21,808 nt of DNA from UBA6165 sp044233745 (GTDB lineage: Bacteria > Bacteroidota > Bacteroidia > Flavobacteriales_D > Crocinitomicaceae), in assembly GCA_044233745.1 (NCBI GenBank), contig JBIIJN010000043.1, forward strand, positions 1 through 21,808, written 5' to 3'. Position 1 is the first letter of the stretch, and each line of letters begins with the position of its first letter. Shown here in pieces: positions 1-6,967 of this stretch. Both the position numbers and the translations under genes were made by a program. Below the pieces are notes generated by a model. It was not told where the DNA came from. It was given only the letters and a program-made list of their open reading frames with translations, and searched no databases.

Positions 1-847
1 TTACAACAGGTTTTTCGGGTTGCGGTGGTTCCACAGGCTTTGTAGGCTCCACACCAATCACCCATTCAATTTCTTCTGGTTCTGGGTTTGTGGGCACAGG
101 TTGCACTGGCGGATTGGGTGTGGTTTGAACGATTTGAACTTCAGGCGTTTCAACTGCTGGTGGGGGAGCAGGCAAGCGCCCCAATTCAATCACAATATAA
201 TTGCGTTGAAAATTCACATAAGCGCCCATTTCATTGGGTTTGTAGCCTTCTTTTGAAGCATAGAAATACGTGAAACCCAAGGGGATTTTCTTCTGCACTT
301 TGCCATCTTTGTCTGTTTTCCAATCGCCTACTGTTAAGCCTTGTTGCAAGACTTCAACCCGCGATTTTTCAAGCACTTGTTTGGTTTCTTTATCTACAGT
401 AACCACCGTGAGCATAAAGTCCATTGGGTTGCCATCTGATGGTCGGCGATTGAAATTCGGACAATCCGTTAAGGAATTTAAGTCAGGCGCTACTTCTTTA
501 ATATTTCCTGATATTTTTATAATCAATGGTTCATTTCTGTCACTCAAATACACGGGAATTTTATAACTAAACGCGCCTTTTTTCTTTTGAGCAATCTGAA
601 TGCGCACCACCACAGACTGACTTGGATCGATGGCGTAAGATGAAACCTGAAACGCGATGTTTTCCTGTTTTTCTACACGCAAAATAAAGGCCCGTGCAGC
701 CCCCATATTCTTAAAATGAAAATCGACAAAGCGCTCGCTGTGTGCATAGATGTCGCCAAAATCAAATTGGGTTTTGTCCACCACAATTTGCCCAAACAAC
801 AGCTTTGGAATCAGGAGTAACAAGGATATGAATAAAATGCGATTCAT
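1..847 (-). CDS. Secreted protein, DUF1573-like domain plus Pro-rich linker (3' end outside window)
   Basis: I read this gene by hand: it opens with ATG at 847 and stays open for 282 codons to the window edge. The TAA-like triplet at positions 1-3 is out of frame, so the protein continues beyond the window. Residues 1-20 form a signal peptide (MNRILFISLLLLIPKLLFG) with Gln as the likely first mature residue. Residues about 21-115 begin VVDKTQFDFGDI and resemble the Ig-like DUF1573/ASH fold. A region around 140-225 looks like a carboxypeptidase-regulatory-type beta sandwich (VTVDKETKQVLEKSRVEV). A Pro-rich stretch follows from about residue 228. By analogy with Bacteroidota cell-envelope proteins, an OmpA-type domain could follow, but that is not visible. 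It has its own promoter-like box upstream. Function is unknown; a periplasmic or outer-membrane structural role is inferred. Confidence 0.8.
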   Translation of the reverse strand, partial: MNRILFISLLLLIPKLLFGQIVVDKTQFDFGDIYAHSERFVDFHFKNMGAARAFILRVEKQENIAFQVSSYAIDPSQSVVVRIQIAQKKKGAFSYKIPVYLSDRNEPLIIKISGNIKEVAPDLNSLTDCPNFNRRPSDGNPMDFMLTVVTVDKETKQVLEKSRVEVLQQGLTVGDWKTDKDGKVQKKIPLGFTYFYASKEGYKPNEMGAYVNFQRNYIVIELGRLPAPPPAVETPEVQIVQTTPNPPVQPVPTNPEPEEIEWVIGVEPTKPVEPPQPEKPVV

Positions 848-881
848 ATTTATGGATAATCAGTTGAATAGGTTTTGGTTA

Positions 882-916
882 CAAATATAAGGTAGCAAAG
901 GCAATTGACGTGCCAA
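882..916 (-). promoter_or_regulatory. Putative Bacteroidota-type promoter for the secreted protein
   Basis: On the minus strand 882-889 reads TATATTTG, an exact match to the TAnnTTTG -7 element. A TTG lies at 914-916, 24 bases further upstream, which is slightly longer than the usual 17-23. Transcription would start near 875, giving a leader of about 28 bases before the ATG at 847. Confidence 0.5.
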
Positions 917-946
917 GCTTTATTCACTTAAGAAAATTGTTATGTA

Positions 947-981
947 TTAGCAAAACTTGTAATTTTTGCAAGTTTTGCTAA
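947..981 (-). terminator. 13-bp perfect hairpin after glsB
   Basis: TTAGCAAAACTTG at 947-959 and its exact reverse complement at 969-981 enclose a 9-base loop. It lies about 55 bases past the glsB stop and before the promoter of the next minus-strand gene. Neither side has a convincing T tract, so a terminator is the likeliest reading but an operator or mRNA-stabilising hairpin is possible. Confidence 0.45.
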
Positions 982-1035
982 TTCTTTAATAAAGTGTTTG
1001 ATTTTCAATGAAATACAATTGAATTTCTGAAGGAT

Positions 1036-1956
1036 TTACCCCCTAAAACTCTCCACGTGTCGTTCTTTTTTCTCTTCATGGATATCGGCAATGGTAACCA
1101 AAATCCCCGTTTCTTCCACATCGCCGAAGTCGTGGTTGTCGGTGGTGCCGAAAGTTTTCATGGTTGGTGAAAGTCCCATGTAGATATTGAATAGCGGCGG
1201 AATGGTTTCATCTAAATTGCGCACGTATTGGTTGAGGATTTTGAAGCCTTCTTTGTAATCAGTGTCTTCTAACAGGTTTTCAAATTCTGTTGTTGGACCA
1301 AAATAACCTTTTTCGGTTTTGGGTTGCATCAAATTTTCTTGGTCGGGGAAGAAATGATTCATGAAATATAACAAAAAGTCGCGCGCTGATTTGTGGAAAC
1401 TCGGGTACATGGTTACTTTTCCAAAGAAATAGCGCACATCTCTCAGTACCACGATAGCGCCCAATCCGTCCCAAATATTGTCCAAAGCAAAAATGCCTTT
1501 TCTTGGATTCACAGCGGGTTGAAAATTCGGTTGCACCCACGAGCGGCCTAATTCAATGGTATAAGTTGCGTAATTCTGAACGAAATTCTCAGAGAAATCA
1601 AAATATGCAGCAGTTGAAACGGCAATTGAACCATCTTCGCGAATGGCATTTTTCATTTCGATAAAACGGTATCCACCAATGATTTCGCGGTCTTCACGAC
1701 TGTAAACAATGAGCTGCTCATAGCAAACTTCATCGGTGTCGTAGTGGTCAATGTCCACTTCTTCGCCAGTTCCTCCACCAGAATGTCGGAAAGAAATTTC
1801 GCGCAAACGACCAATTTCAAGCATCACATTCGGCGCATTGTGGTGGGTTAGAATGTATATTTCGTTGTTGCCTTTGTTGGTGTGGCGGATGAACAACTCT
1901 GGAGTCAATTCAGATTCCAACAAGTCTCTATCTATGGGTGCTATGACGGGTTTCAT
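1036..1956 (-). CDS. glsB: GNAT-family N-acyltransferase, GlsB/OlsB-like (glycine lipid synthesis)
   Basis: This 306-residue protein resembles the GNAT-type acyltransferases (OlsB, hemolysin-like, GlsB) that transfer a 3-hydroxyacyl chain from acyl-ACP to an amino acid. In Bacteroides GlsB acylates glycine, the first step to glycine lipids. Recognisable parts are CYEQLIVYSREDREIIGGYR (about 78-97), typical of the family's core strands, and ELGRSWVQPNF (136-146) followed by IWDGLGAI (161-168), matching the ELGRS/LW signature. I chose ATG at 1956 over one at 2037 because homologues start with this M-x-P-V-I-like segment and the extra 27 residues look unlike the family. The neighbouring minus-strand gene upstream encodes the partner O-acyltransferase, which supports the pairing. 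Substrate specificity for glycine rather than ornithine is inferred from the phylum and the gene pair. Confidence 0.7.
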   Translation of the reverse strand: MKPVIAPIDRDLLESELTPELFIRHTNKGNNEIYILTHHNAPNVMLEIGRLREISFRHSGGGTGEEVDIDHYDTDEVCYEQLIVYSREDREIIGGYRFIEMKNAIREDGSIAVSTAAYFDFSENFVQNYATYTIELGRSWVQPNFQPAVNPRKGIFALDNIWDGLGAIVVLRDVRYFFGKVTMYPSFHKSARDFLLYFMNHFFPDQENLMQPKTEKGYFGPTTEFENLLEDTDYKEGFKILNQYVRNLDETIPPLFNIYMGLSPTMKTFGTTDNHDFGDVEETGILVTIADIHEEKKERHVESFRG

Positions 1957-2081
1957 GTGGTAATGTAAAATTGGTAAAGTCTCGCGTTTATGGTGGTAAA
2001 AGTAAGAAATTCGTGTGATTTCAGATAAGACGAACAATTTTCATGACCATTCCGCTGTCTTCGATACACTTTTTTCTCCTC

Positions 2082-2192
2082 CCTCGATACACCCTCGTGC
2101 CTCGTGCACTCGGTAGTCTAAAAAAGCATTCGGTCAGCTGGCTACTAGTGAGCCAGCTGACCGAGTGCTCGAGGAACGATAGTGTACCGAGG
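2082..2192. repeat. Nested imperfect palindrome between glsA and glsB
   Basis: A 33-base arm at 2082-2114 pairs with 2160-2192 (28 of 33 positions match). Inside it, 2126-2143 pairs with 2151-2168 around a 7-base loop with a single A/G difference (a possible G-U pair). The segment CACTCGGT occurs in the left outer arm and, inverted, at the edge of the inner stem, so the element looks built by partial duplication. A further copy of TCGATACAC lies at 2061-2069. This has the look of a dispersed intergenic repeat rather than a simple terminator. No coding potential was seen. Confidence 0.7.
2120..2168 (-). terminator. Rho-independent terminator of glsA
   Basis: Read on the minus strand, an 18-bp stem (2168-2151 with 2143-2126, one G-U) and a 7-base loop are followed directly by six T (2125-2120). 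It begins 38 bases after the glsA stop. It would separate glsA from glsB unless read-through occurs. Confidence 0.7.
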
Positions 2193-2205
2193 TCAGCGAC
2201 ACAAA

Positions 2206-3036
2206 CTATTTCAATTTCCCAAAACGTTCTCTGCCCATGTTATGCACCAATTCGTGCAAATAGGCTGCCCATTCTTTATCCGATTTTTCATCTGTAAAGA
2301 AAGATGCTGGAATGGGCTTTCCGAAAATTACCTCAATTTTCTTGTTGCGTTGTTTGAACAACTCATCAGATAAAAAGAGCATTTCAAAATTCATCTTGAT
2401 ACCCAAGCGTTTTCTCCAACGGGCCAAGCGATAGAATTTGTTTGTTAATCCACCTCGAATGAAAATAGGCATGATCGGTTTGTCATTTTTCTTGGCCAAC
2501 ATCACAAACGTTTTTTTCCACTCTGTATCTACAATTTCGCCAGTATAATTTCGCGAAACCAATCCAGCTGGAAAAATAAATACCGCTTGGTCGGAAGCGA
2601 AAAGTTCATTCACCTTGTCTCTGGATTGAGCAGACGATTGTCCGTGTTTATTCACACCAACAAACAAATCTTTCATGTTTTCGATGCTAAGCAGCAAGTC
2701 GTTGACAATGAACTTGATATCGTTTCTGATGCCGTTTAATCTGGACACAATAGCAATGGCGTCAAAACCACCAAGCGGATGATTTGCTGCCAAAACAACA
2801 CCGCCTTCTTTCGGGATGTTTTCTATGCCATGAATCTCAACTTCGCAGTTGAAATAGTCCATTACGGCTTGACAAAAATCAGCGTTTTTCTTGTCTTTGT
2901 TAGCAATCATGAAATCATTGATTTCATCTTGATGGATGGTTCTCTTGAGCCAAGAGATTACAAAGCGCGGCATACGCTTATACAGTTTCGGGTTTTTGCT
3001 TTTGATCAACTCAGAAACATCAACAAATTTCTTCAT
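2206..3036 (-). CDS. glsA: 1-acylglycerol-3-phosphate O-acyltransferase family protein, GlsA-like
   Basis: This 276-residue protein is a member of the PlsC-type acyltransferase superfamily, of the branch containing OlsA-like and Bacteroides GlsA enzymes. The catalytic block is ANHPLGGFDAIAI with Asn85-His86. The spacing of His to Asp is one residue longer than the classical HX4D, as is usual in the NHPLGG branch. FPAG (155-158) stands for the usual FPEG block, and IPIFIRGG-like block IV appears as IMPIFIRGG. In glycine-lipid synthesis it would add the second acyl chain to the 3-hydroxyl of the N-acyl glycine made by GlsB. It starts 25 bases after the purQ stop, so it is probably co-transcribed with purQ, and it ends at a strong terminator. 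Phospholipid acylation is the alternative. Confidence 0.75.
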   Translation of the reverse strand: MKKFVDVSELIKSKNPKLYKRMPRFVISWLKRTIHQDEINDFMIANKDKKNADFCQAVMDYFNCEVEIHGIENIPKEGGVVLAANHPLGGFDAIAIVSRLNGIRNDIKFIVNDLLLSIENMKDLFVGVNKHGQSSAQSRDKVNELFASDQAVFIFPAGLVSRNYTGEIVDTEWKKTFVMLAKKNDKPIMPIFIRGGLTNKFYRLARWRKRLGIKMNFEMLFLSDELFKQRNKKIEVIFGKPIPASFFTDEKSDKEWAAYLHELVHNMGRERFGKLK

Positions 3037-3061
3037 GAAAAAGCAATTTTAGGGGATGGGT

Positions 3062-3745
3062 TTAACAAAATTTTAGAAGGGATTCGAACAGCAATTTGCC
3101 ATCGGTGTTAGACAATTCCCCGTCGGCAGCGCGTTCAGGGTGTGGCATCATGCCAAAAACATTTTTATTCTTATTGGTGGTGCCGGCAATGTTCATCAAA
3201 GCACCGTTTGGATTGCTTTCGTCGGTTATGTTGCCTTCTGCATCGCAGTATTGAAAAATAACTTGATCGTTGTCAGCAATAGATTTCAACAGATCATCGG
3301 GCGCATAAAATCTACCTTCACCATGGGCAATTGGAATTTTGTAGGCTCTGTCTTCAAGTCCTTTGTTGATGGCCGAACCAAGCGAAGTAGGCTTGATATA
3401 TACATTTTTGCAAATGAAAGTTTGCGACAAATTGTGCAACAAAGCACCTTCCAACAAACCAGATTCACACAAAATTTGGAAACCGTTGCATACGCCCAAA
3501 ACATAGCCGCCTTTATTGGCATGTGCCACAACTTCGGTCATGATAGGAGAGAACTGCGCAATAGCACCCGAACGCAAATAATCGCCGTAGCTAAATCCAC
3601 CCGGAAGCACAACAAAATCTACACCTTTGAGGTCGGTATCCTTGTGCCATAATTTTTCTACTTTCTGCCCAAGCTTGGTTTCTAATACGTAGATCATGTC
3701 TTCGTCGCAGTTAGAACCAGGGAATGTTACAACGCCAAATTTCAT
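3062..3745 (-). CDS. purQ: Phosphoribosylformylglycinamidine synthase subunit I (glutaminase)
   Basis: PurQ is the glutamine amidotransferase subunit that supplies ammonia to PurL in the fourth step of IMP synthesis. The 227-residue protein opens with MKFGVVTFPGSNCDED, has the class I amidotransferase nucleophile elbow GVCNGFQ with Cys86, and the catalytic His202 and Glu204 in MMPHPER. PGGFSYGDYLRSGAIA (about 48-63) is also characteristic. I chose ATG at 3745 rather than 3769. The shorter form matches the family N terminus, and a -7 box at 3767-3774 would place the transcription start downstream of the longer start codon. Bacteroidota often carry a single large PurL; a separate small PurQ like this implies a small-type PurL (and PurS) elsewhere. 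Confidence 0.93.
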   Translation of the reverse strand: MKFGVVTFPGSNCDEDMIYVLETKLGQKVEKLWHKDTDLKGVDFVVLPGGFSYGDYLRSGAIAQFSPIMTEVVAHANKGGYVLGVCNGFQILCESGLLEGALLHNLSQTFICKNVYIKPTSLGSAINKGLEDRAYKIPIAHGEGRFYAPDDLLKSIADNDQVIFQYCDAEGNITDESNPNGALMNIAGTTNKNKNVFGMMPHPERAADGELSNTDGKLLFESLLKFC

Positions 3746-3766
3746 TCTTTGTGTTTTTTGAGAGCG

Positions 3767-3801
3767 CAAAAGTACAAAATAAAAGCTATTTGATGGCTCA
3801 A
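3767..3801 (-). promoter_or_regulatory. Putative purQ promoter
   Basis: On the minus strand 3767-3774 reads TACTTTTG, an exact TAnnTTTG -7 element. A TTG sits at 3799-3801, 24 bases upstream. Transcription would begin near 3760, about 15 bases before the ATG at 3745. It lies just before the stop codon of the upstream membrane-protein gene. Confidence 0.55.
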
Positions 3802-3820
3802 TACTTTATTAACATTCAAG

Positions 3821-4798
3821 CTAAAACAAATTAAAAAAACGGACAACACCAATGGCCAGCACTACGTAGGTCATGAAGCGGAAGAGGAATTTTGTTTTGG
3901 AATGGCTGTAGATATAGGTCAAGTAAAGTGCTGGGAAGATGGCGTTGTGGAAACCGATTTGATTGGCAAAAAAGTAGGAGGTCAAGTCGGAGAAAAGCAT
4001 CAATAGAAATCCGCCGAACCACAGCGAAATCATTTTTCCAGCGCGCACGCCCGGGTTGGCCAAGTTGCGCTGTCGCGATAGAAATGCCATGCCCATTGTT
4101 GCGATGATCACCAACAAAACCAACCAAGACTCATATTGGTAGAGGGAATCGACATGGAAAAATTCGATTGATTTTAATGGTATTTGGTAATAAAAATAAA
4201 AGGCCGCCAAGTAAAGAAAAACCCCAAAATAGGCCAGAAGAATGAGCGCATGTTCGCGCCAAACAAAAGGTCTAATTCGGAACAGGACCAAGAAAGGGTA
4301 GAGCAACATGTAGCTGTAGTTGACGTTGATGGATGCTGCAATGGCAATAAAAAATGCCGCGTTGAAAATTTGTCCCCGCGCGTCTTCGTTGTTTTTAACC
4401 GTGGTGATAAAAAACAAGGAAAGAATGATGAAGAAATCCCCAATTAAAAACGAAGTGTCGATGAGGTTGAGCGAGGCAAAACTGAAAATTCCATACAGCA
4501 AACCGGGAATGTAGATGTTGAAATCGACCAGATTCACGCGGTTGAACAAACGGCTGATCAGCATGGCATTGAGTGCTATAAACACGCCGTAAACCGACAA
4601 GACCATTTGATCATCAAGTCCTTTTGTTGCGAATTCAATCGGTAAGCGCCACAAACCAAGAGAGATTTTCACGGCATTCGGCACATCGAAGAAAAAAAAC
4701 AAAGCACAAAGCAAAGCCGCCATGGGAAGCATGAGCGTTATCGTAAACGGGTGTCTGTTTTGAAATAATGAAAACATTTGCGCGAAGATACTACTCAA
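3821..4798 (-). CDS. Multi-pass membrane protein, DUF6427-like
   Basis: This 325-residue, strongly hydrophobic protein has roughly nine or ten membrane segments separated by short loops, with positive residues such as RIRPFVWREH between them. It resembles the DUF6427 proteins found near purine and pyrimidine genes in Flavobacteriia, a family without assigned function. No catalytic motif or signal peptide is visible. The start at 4798 gives MSSIFAQMFSLF; an ATG eight codons in (4777) is equally plausible. It is divergent from a 62-residue membrane protein with only 38 bases between the starts. The two could form an inner-membrane complex, which is inference. It ends 75 bases before the purQ start. 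Confidence 0.75.
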   Translation of the reverse strand: MSSIFAQMFSLFQNRHPFTITLMLPMAALLCALFFFFDVPNAVKISLGLWRLPIEFATKGLDDQMVLSVYGVFIALNAMLISRLFNRVNLVDFNIYIPGLLYGIFSFASLNLIDTSFLIGDFFIILSLFFITTVKNNEDARGQIFNAAFFIAIAASINVNYSYMLLYPFLVLFRIRPFVWREHALILLAYFGVFLYLAAFYFYYQIPLKSIEFFHVDSLYQYESWLVLLVIIATMGMAFLSRQRNLANPGVRAGKMISLWFGGFLLMLFSDLTSYFFANQIGFHNAIFPALYLTYIYSHSKTKFLFRFMTYVVLAIGVVRFFNLF

Positions 4799-4811
4799 AT
4801 CAAAAAAGTCT

Positions 4812-4819
4812 TATTTTTG
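4812..4819 (+). promoter_or_regulatory. -7 promoter element for the 62-residue membrane protein
   Basis: TATTTTTG matches TAnnTTTG exactly and lies 17 bases before the ATG at 4837. I see no TTG at the usual distance upstream, so the assignment rests on the -7 element alone. Confidence 0.4.
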
Positions 4820-4836
4820 TGCCAAATTATTAGACT

Positions 4837-5025
4837 ATGAGCTCATCAACTGTTTTTCATGCAATCGGCGATTTCCTAACTTGGACTTTGGGAATTTTTG
4901 AAGTGATTGGAAATGCTTTTAACTATTCTGTAATTGTTTTGGGCTTTTTCGGTTTGTTCTTTTGGTTGAATAAACAGCGTAAATTCAATGCGCAGGCCGC
5001 TGCCAACAAGAATCAAATCAAGTAG
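4837..5025 (+). CDS. Small membrane protein (62 aa), possibly DUF6341-like
   Basis: The protein is small, but several features support a real gene: a promoter-like box before it, a textbook terminator after it, and a sensible topology. After an amphipathic N terminus (FHAIGDFLTWTLGIFEVIGN) there is one membrane span at about residues 30-45 (YSVIVLGFFGLFFWL). A basic, polar tail follows (NKQRKFNAQAAANKNQIK). Short membrane proteins with this layout accompany DUF6427 proteins in Flavobacteriia (DUF6341), and the divergent neighbour here is DUF6427-like. That family match is from memory and uncertain. The likely role is as an accessory subunit of its membrane neighbour. Confidence 0.65.
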   Translation: MSSSTVFHAIGDFLTWTLGIFEVIGNAFNYSVIVLGFFGLFFWLNKQRKFNAQAAANKNQIK

Positions 5026-5043
5026 TAGATTTTTGATTTTTCC

Positions 5044-5058
5044 GAACCTCTGAGGTTC
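5044..5058. repeat. Short perfect palindrome GAACCTC-T-GAGGTTC
   Basis: Seven bases pair perfectly around a single central T, 18 bases past the stop of the small membrane protein. Without a T tract it is not a terminator by itself. It may be part of the repeat-rich stretch that follows, or a protein site. Confidence 0.4.
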
Positions 5059-5078
5059 ATGTATGATATATCGTATTG

Positions 5079-5110
5079 AGTCGTTTGTCTTTGGCAAGCG
5101 ACTTTTTTTT
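5079..5110 (+). terminator. Rho-independent terminator of the 62-residue gene
   Basis: GTCGTTTG at 5080-5087 pairs with CAAGCGAC at 5095-5102 (one G-U) around a 7-base loop. It is followed by eight T at 5103-5110. Confidence 0.8.
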
Positions 5111-5113
5111 GTT

Positions 5114-5246
5114 TTTGAGATTTCTCGCTTCGCTCGAAATGACACTGTTTTGTCAGTGTGGGTGGGGAGGTGAGTCGGCGAAGCCGACTCACCTCCCCAT
5201 GTACGGCATTGATGCCGTCATTTCGAGCGAAGCGAGAAATCTCAAA
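5114..5246. repeat. 133-bp cloverleaf-like inverted repeat element
   Basis: A perfect 30-bp inverted repeat (5114-5143 with 5217-5246, core TTTCTCGCTTCGCTCGAAAT) encloses three further perfect hairpins. These are 5142-5147/5154-5159, 5164-5179/5183-5198 (16 bp with a 3-base loop) and 5203-5209/5212-5218. It lies in the gap between convergent genes and contains no ORF of note. Motifs like the outer arm recur between genes in many Bacteroidota genomes as far as I recall, so it is probably one copy of a dispersed non-autonomous repeat. It may also act as a bidirectional terminator. Confidence 0.8.
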
Positions 5247-5394
5247 TGTTGCTAGATCTGAATTTTATTTATTTCACTCCGCGCAGAGACGAAGTTAAAG
5301 TTTCTGTAGCGTTCACTCTGTGAATCTTTGTGTCCCCTTTGTAGAACTCTGTGAAACAGCTCTCTTCTTATTCACGGTAGGGGGGAGGACCTTA
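5247..5394. other. Rest of the 5026-5394 intergenic stretch
   Basis: The gap between the small membrane gene and hemD is 369 bases. Its first half holds a short palindrome, a terminator and the cloverleaf repeat. The remainder carries a degenerate CTCTGTGAA-type repeat (5314-5357), a purine run GGGGGGAGGA before the hemD stop, and no gene I can support. Confidence 0.6.
5314..5357. repeat. Degenerate CTCTGTGAA-type intergenic repeat
   Basis: The stretch contains CACTCTGTGAA, CTTTGTGTCCCCTTTGT and AACTCTGTGAAAC in a row. The same words occur at 15441-15480, ahead of the epimerase gene, so it appears to be a dispersed repeat family with decayed copies. Confidence 0.5.
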
Positions 5395-6054
5395 TCAAAT
5401 AAGCCCACCCAAATATTCCACAACTCCCACTTCATCAGGATTTTGCAAAATATCAGCCGCTATATTCCTTGATTGAAGAAAGAGCTCTGTAGTTCTTCCG
5501 AAACAAGCCACTTGCTGATGGGGATGAATCTGATTTTTTTCCAAATAAGCCGCTGCATTCGAGGGACTGGAAAAAATGAGGATATCTGGGATTGGCTCAA
5601 ATGCTTTTGATTGGGAAACGGTTTTGTAAATTACAACTTCTTGATATTGCTCTTTTTCCAAAACTTTTTGCACGGAGCGATTTGAAATGTTGGAAACAGG
5701 GAAAAGAACGGTGCGATTGCCCAACCAAGATTTGAATGCCGCAGCGACTTCATTGGGATTTGTGGCATCTGTTCCGAAAAATGAAACCTGAAATCCATGA
5801 GATTCTATGTGGTTTTTTGTGCCAGCGCCGATACATGCAATTTCTTGGGTACTTTCTGCAGTTTCTTGAGCCATGAAATAGTCAAATGAGCGGGGCGAAG
5901 TAAAGAAAATGACATCGGCTTTTTTCTCCGTCAATTGAAAGGGTACGGCTTCAAAAGTTATAAGAGATTTTGCTAACAGTTGGAAGCCGTTTTCCGAGCA
6001 AAACTGTTGTATTTGCTGGGCTTTTGTTGCTTCTCGACTGTAGAAAATCAACAT
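5395..6054 (-). CDS. hemD: Uroporphyrinogen-III synthase
   Basis: HemD closes and rearranges hydroxymethylbilane to uroporphyrinogen III. The 219-residue sequence shows the weakly conserved two-lobed pattern of the family: FYSREATKAQQIQQFC at the N terminus, VIFFTSPRSFDYFM (about 49-62) in lobe one, and ILIFSSPSNAAAYL with ACFGRTTELFLQ in lobe two. The length is typical. The family is divergent and the call is firmed up by position: it starts 5 bases after the hemC stop and is the last gene of a hemA-hemC-hemD operon. No terminator immediately follows; the palindromic repeat about 150 bases further on may serve. Confidence 0.88.
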   Translation of the reverse strand: MLIFYSREATKAQQIQQFCSENGFQLLAKSLITFEAVPFQLTEKKADVIFFTSPRSFDYFMAQETAESTQEIACIGAGTKNHIESHGFQVSFFGTDATNPNEVAAAFKSWLGNRTVLFPVSNISNRSVQKVLEKEQYQEVVIYKTVSQSKAFEPIPDILIFSSPSNAAAYLEKNQIHPHQQVACFGRTTELFLQSRNIAADILQNPDEVGVVEYLGGLI

Positions 6055-6059
6055 GGCGC

Positions 6060-6947
6060 TTACAATTGTTGAATCGCGTTCACGATATTTTGAATTTCTA
6101 CTTCCGTCTCAGGAAAATCAAAGCGATAGAGCTGTGAGGCCTCTAGATTATTTTTCGTGAAACTCACAAAAACATCGTTATTATTCGGACAATAAGCGCC
6201 CAAAGGCAATTGACAGCCGCCATCGAGTAGGTTCAAAATCTTGCGTTCCACATGAATGCGTTTTTTCACGCTGTCGCTGTTTAAATGTGCGAGTATTTCC
6301 ATCAGATGTGCATCACTTTCACGGATTTGCAAAGCCAAAACGCCTTGCGCGGGACAAGGAACAAATGCAGTTGGGTCAAATTCCACCACTTCAAATTCCG
6401 ACAAATCAATTTCCAAGCGCAAAACACCGGCGTGGGCAAGCACAATGGCATCGTATTGTCCATCGCGAAGTTTTTGAATACGAGTGGGCACATTACCACG
6501 TAAATCTTGCACTTTTACATCACCCAACAAACGAAAAAGCTGTGTTCTTCTGCGTGCTGATGAGGTACCGATGATGGCGCCATTTTTAACTTTGTAAGGA
6601 GCAGCTGGGTCAGTTGATTCCTTGCGAACCAACAAGATGTCTGTTGGATTTTCTCTTTCAGAAACAGCAGCCACAACCAAACCAGCGGGCGATGTTGTTT
6701 CCAAGTCTTTATGAGAATGCACAGCCAAGTCGATGCTTTTATCCAAAAGAGCGCTTTCAATTTCTTTGGTGAAAAAGCCCTTTCCCTCCATTTTATCAAA
6801 GCTCAAATGTTGGATTTGGTCGCCTTGTGTTTTGATGATTTTGATTTCAACTTCACAGTTTAAACTTTCCAATTGCGCTTTCACATGATAGGCTTGCCAC
6901 AAAGCCAAATCGCTGCCTCGTGAACCGATGATAATTTTTGTTGACAT
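6060..6947 (-). CDS. hemC: Porphobilinogen deaminase (hydroxymethylbilane synthase)
   Basis: HemC links four porphobilinogen units into hydroxymethylbilane, the substrate of HemD. The 295-residue protein opens with IIIGSRGSDLALWQAYHV, contains HSHKDLETTSPAGLVVAAV (substrate-binding region, catalytic Asp in the HSxKD motif) and GTSSARRRTQL, and PCPAQGVLALQ. Cys245 in DGGCQLPLG is the expected attachment site for the dipyrromethane cofactor. Everything needed for activity appears to be present. It starts 20 bases after the hemA stop and ends 5 bases before hemD. Confidence 0.96.
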   Translation of the reverse strand: MSTKIIIGSRGSDLALWQAYHVKAQLESLNCEVEIKIIKTQGDQIQHLSFDKMEGKGFFTKEIESALLDKSIDLAVHSHKDLETTSPAGLVVAAVSERENPTDILLVRKESTDPAAPYKVKNGAIIGTSSARRRTQLFRLLGDVKVQDLRGNVPTRIQKLRDGQYDAIVLAHAGVLRLEIDLSEFEVVEFDPTAFVPCPAQGVLALQIRESDAHLMEILAHLNSDSVKKRIHVERKILNLLDGGCQLPLGAYCPNNNDVFVSFTKNNLEASQLYRFDFPETEVEIQNIVNAIQQL

Positions 6948-6967
6948 AAATAAAGGGGTGATTTTGC

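Noticed and set aside
1..3. TAA-like triplet (minus strand) as the stop of the first gene
   Set aside because: The reading frame from ATG 847 uses positions 4-2 as a codon, so this triplet is out of frame and the gene runs past the edge.
20..566. Plus-strand open frames over the first gene
   Set aside because: They are antisense to a continuous minus-strand frame with a signal peptide and recognisable domains, and their products are composition artefacts.
1957..2037. Upstream ATG giving a 333-residue GlsB
   Set aside because: The extension does not resemble the family, and TACTTTTA just upstream of 1956 would place a transcript start within it.
4184..4447. Plus-strand open frame inside the DUF6427-like gene
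   Set aside because: It is a Lys-rich shadow of a hydrophobic protein gene, with no promoter or family resemblance.
5114..5246. Insertion sequence or CRISPR remnant
   Set aside because: There is no transposase-like ORF, no spacer-repeat periodicity, and the element is a single structured palindrome.
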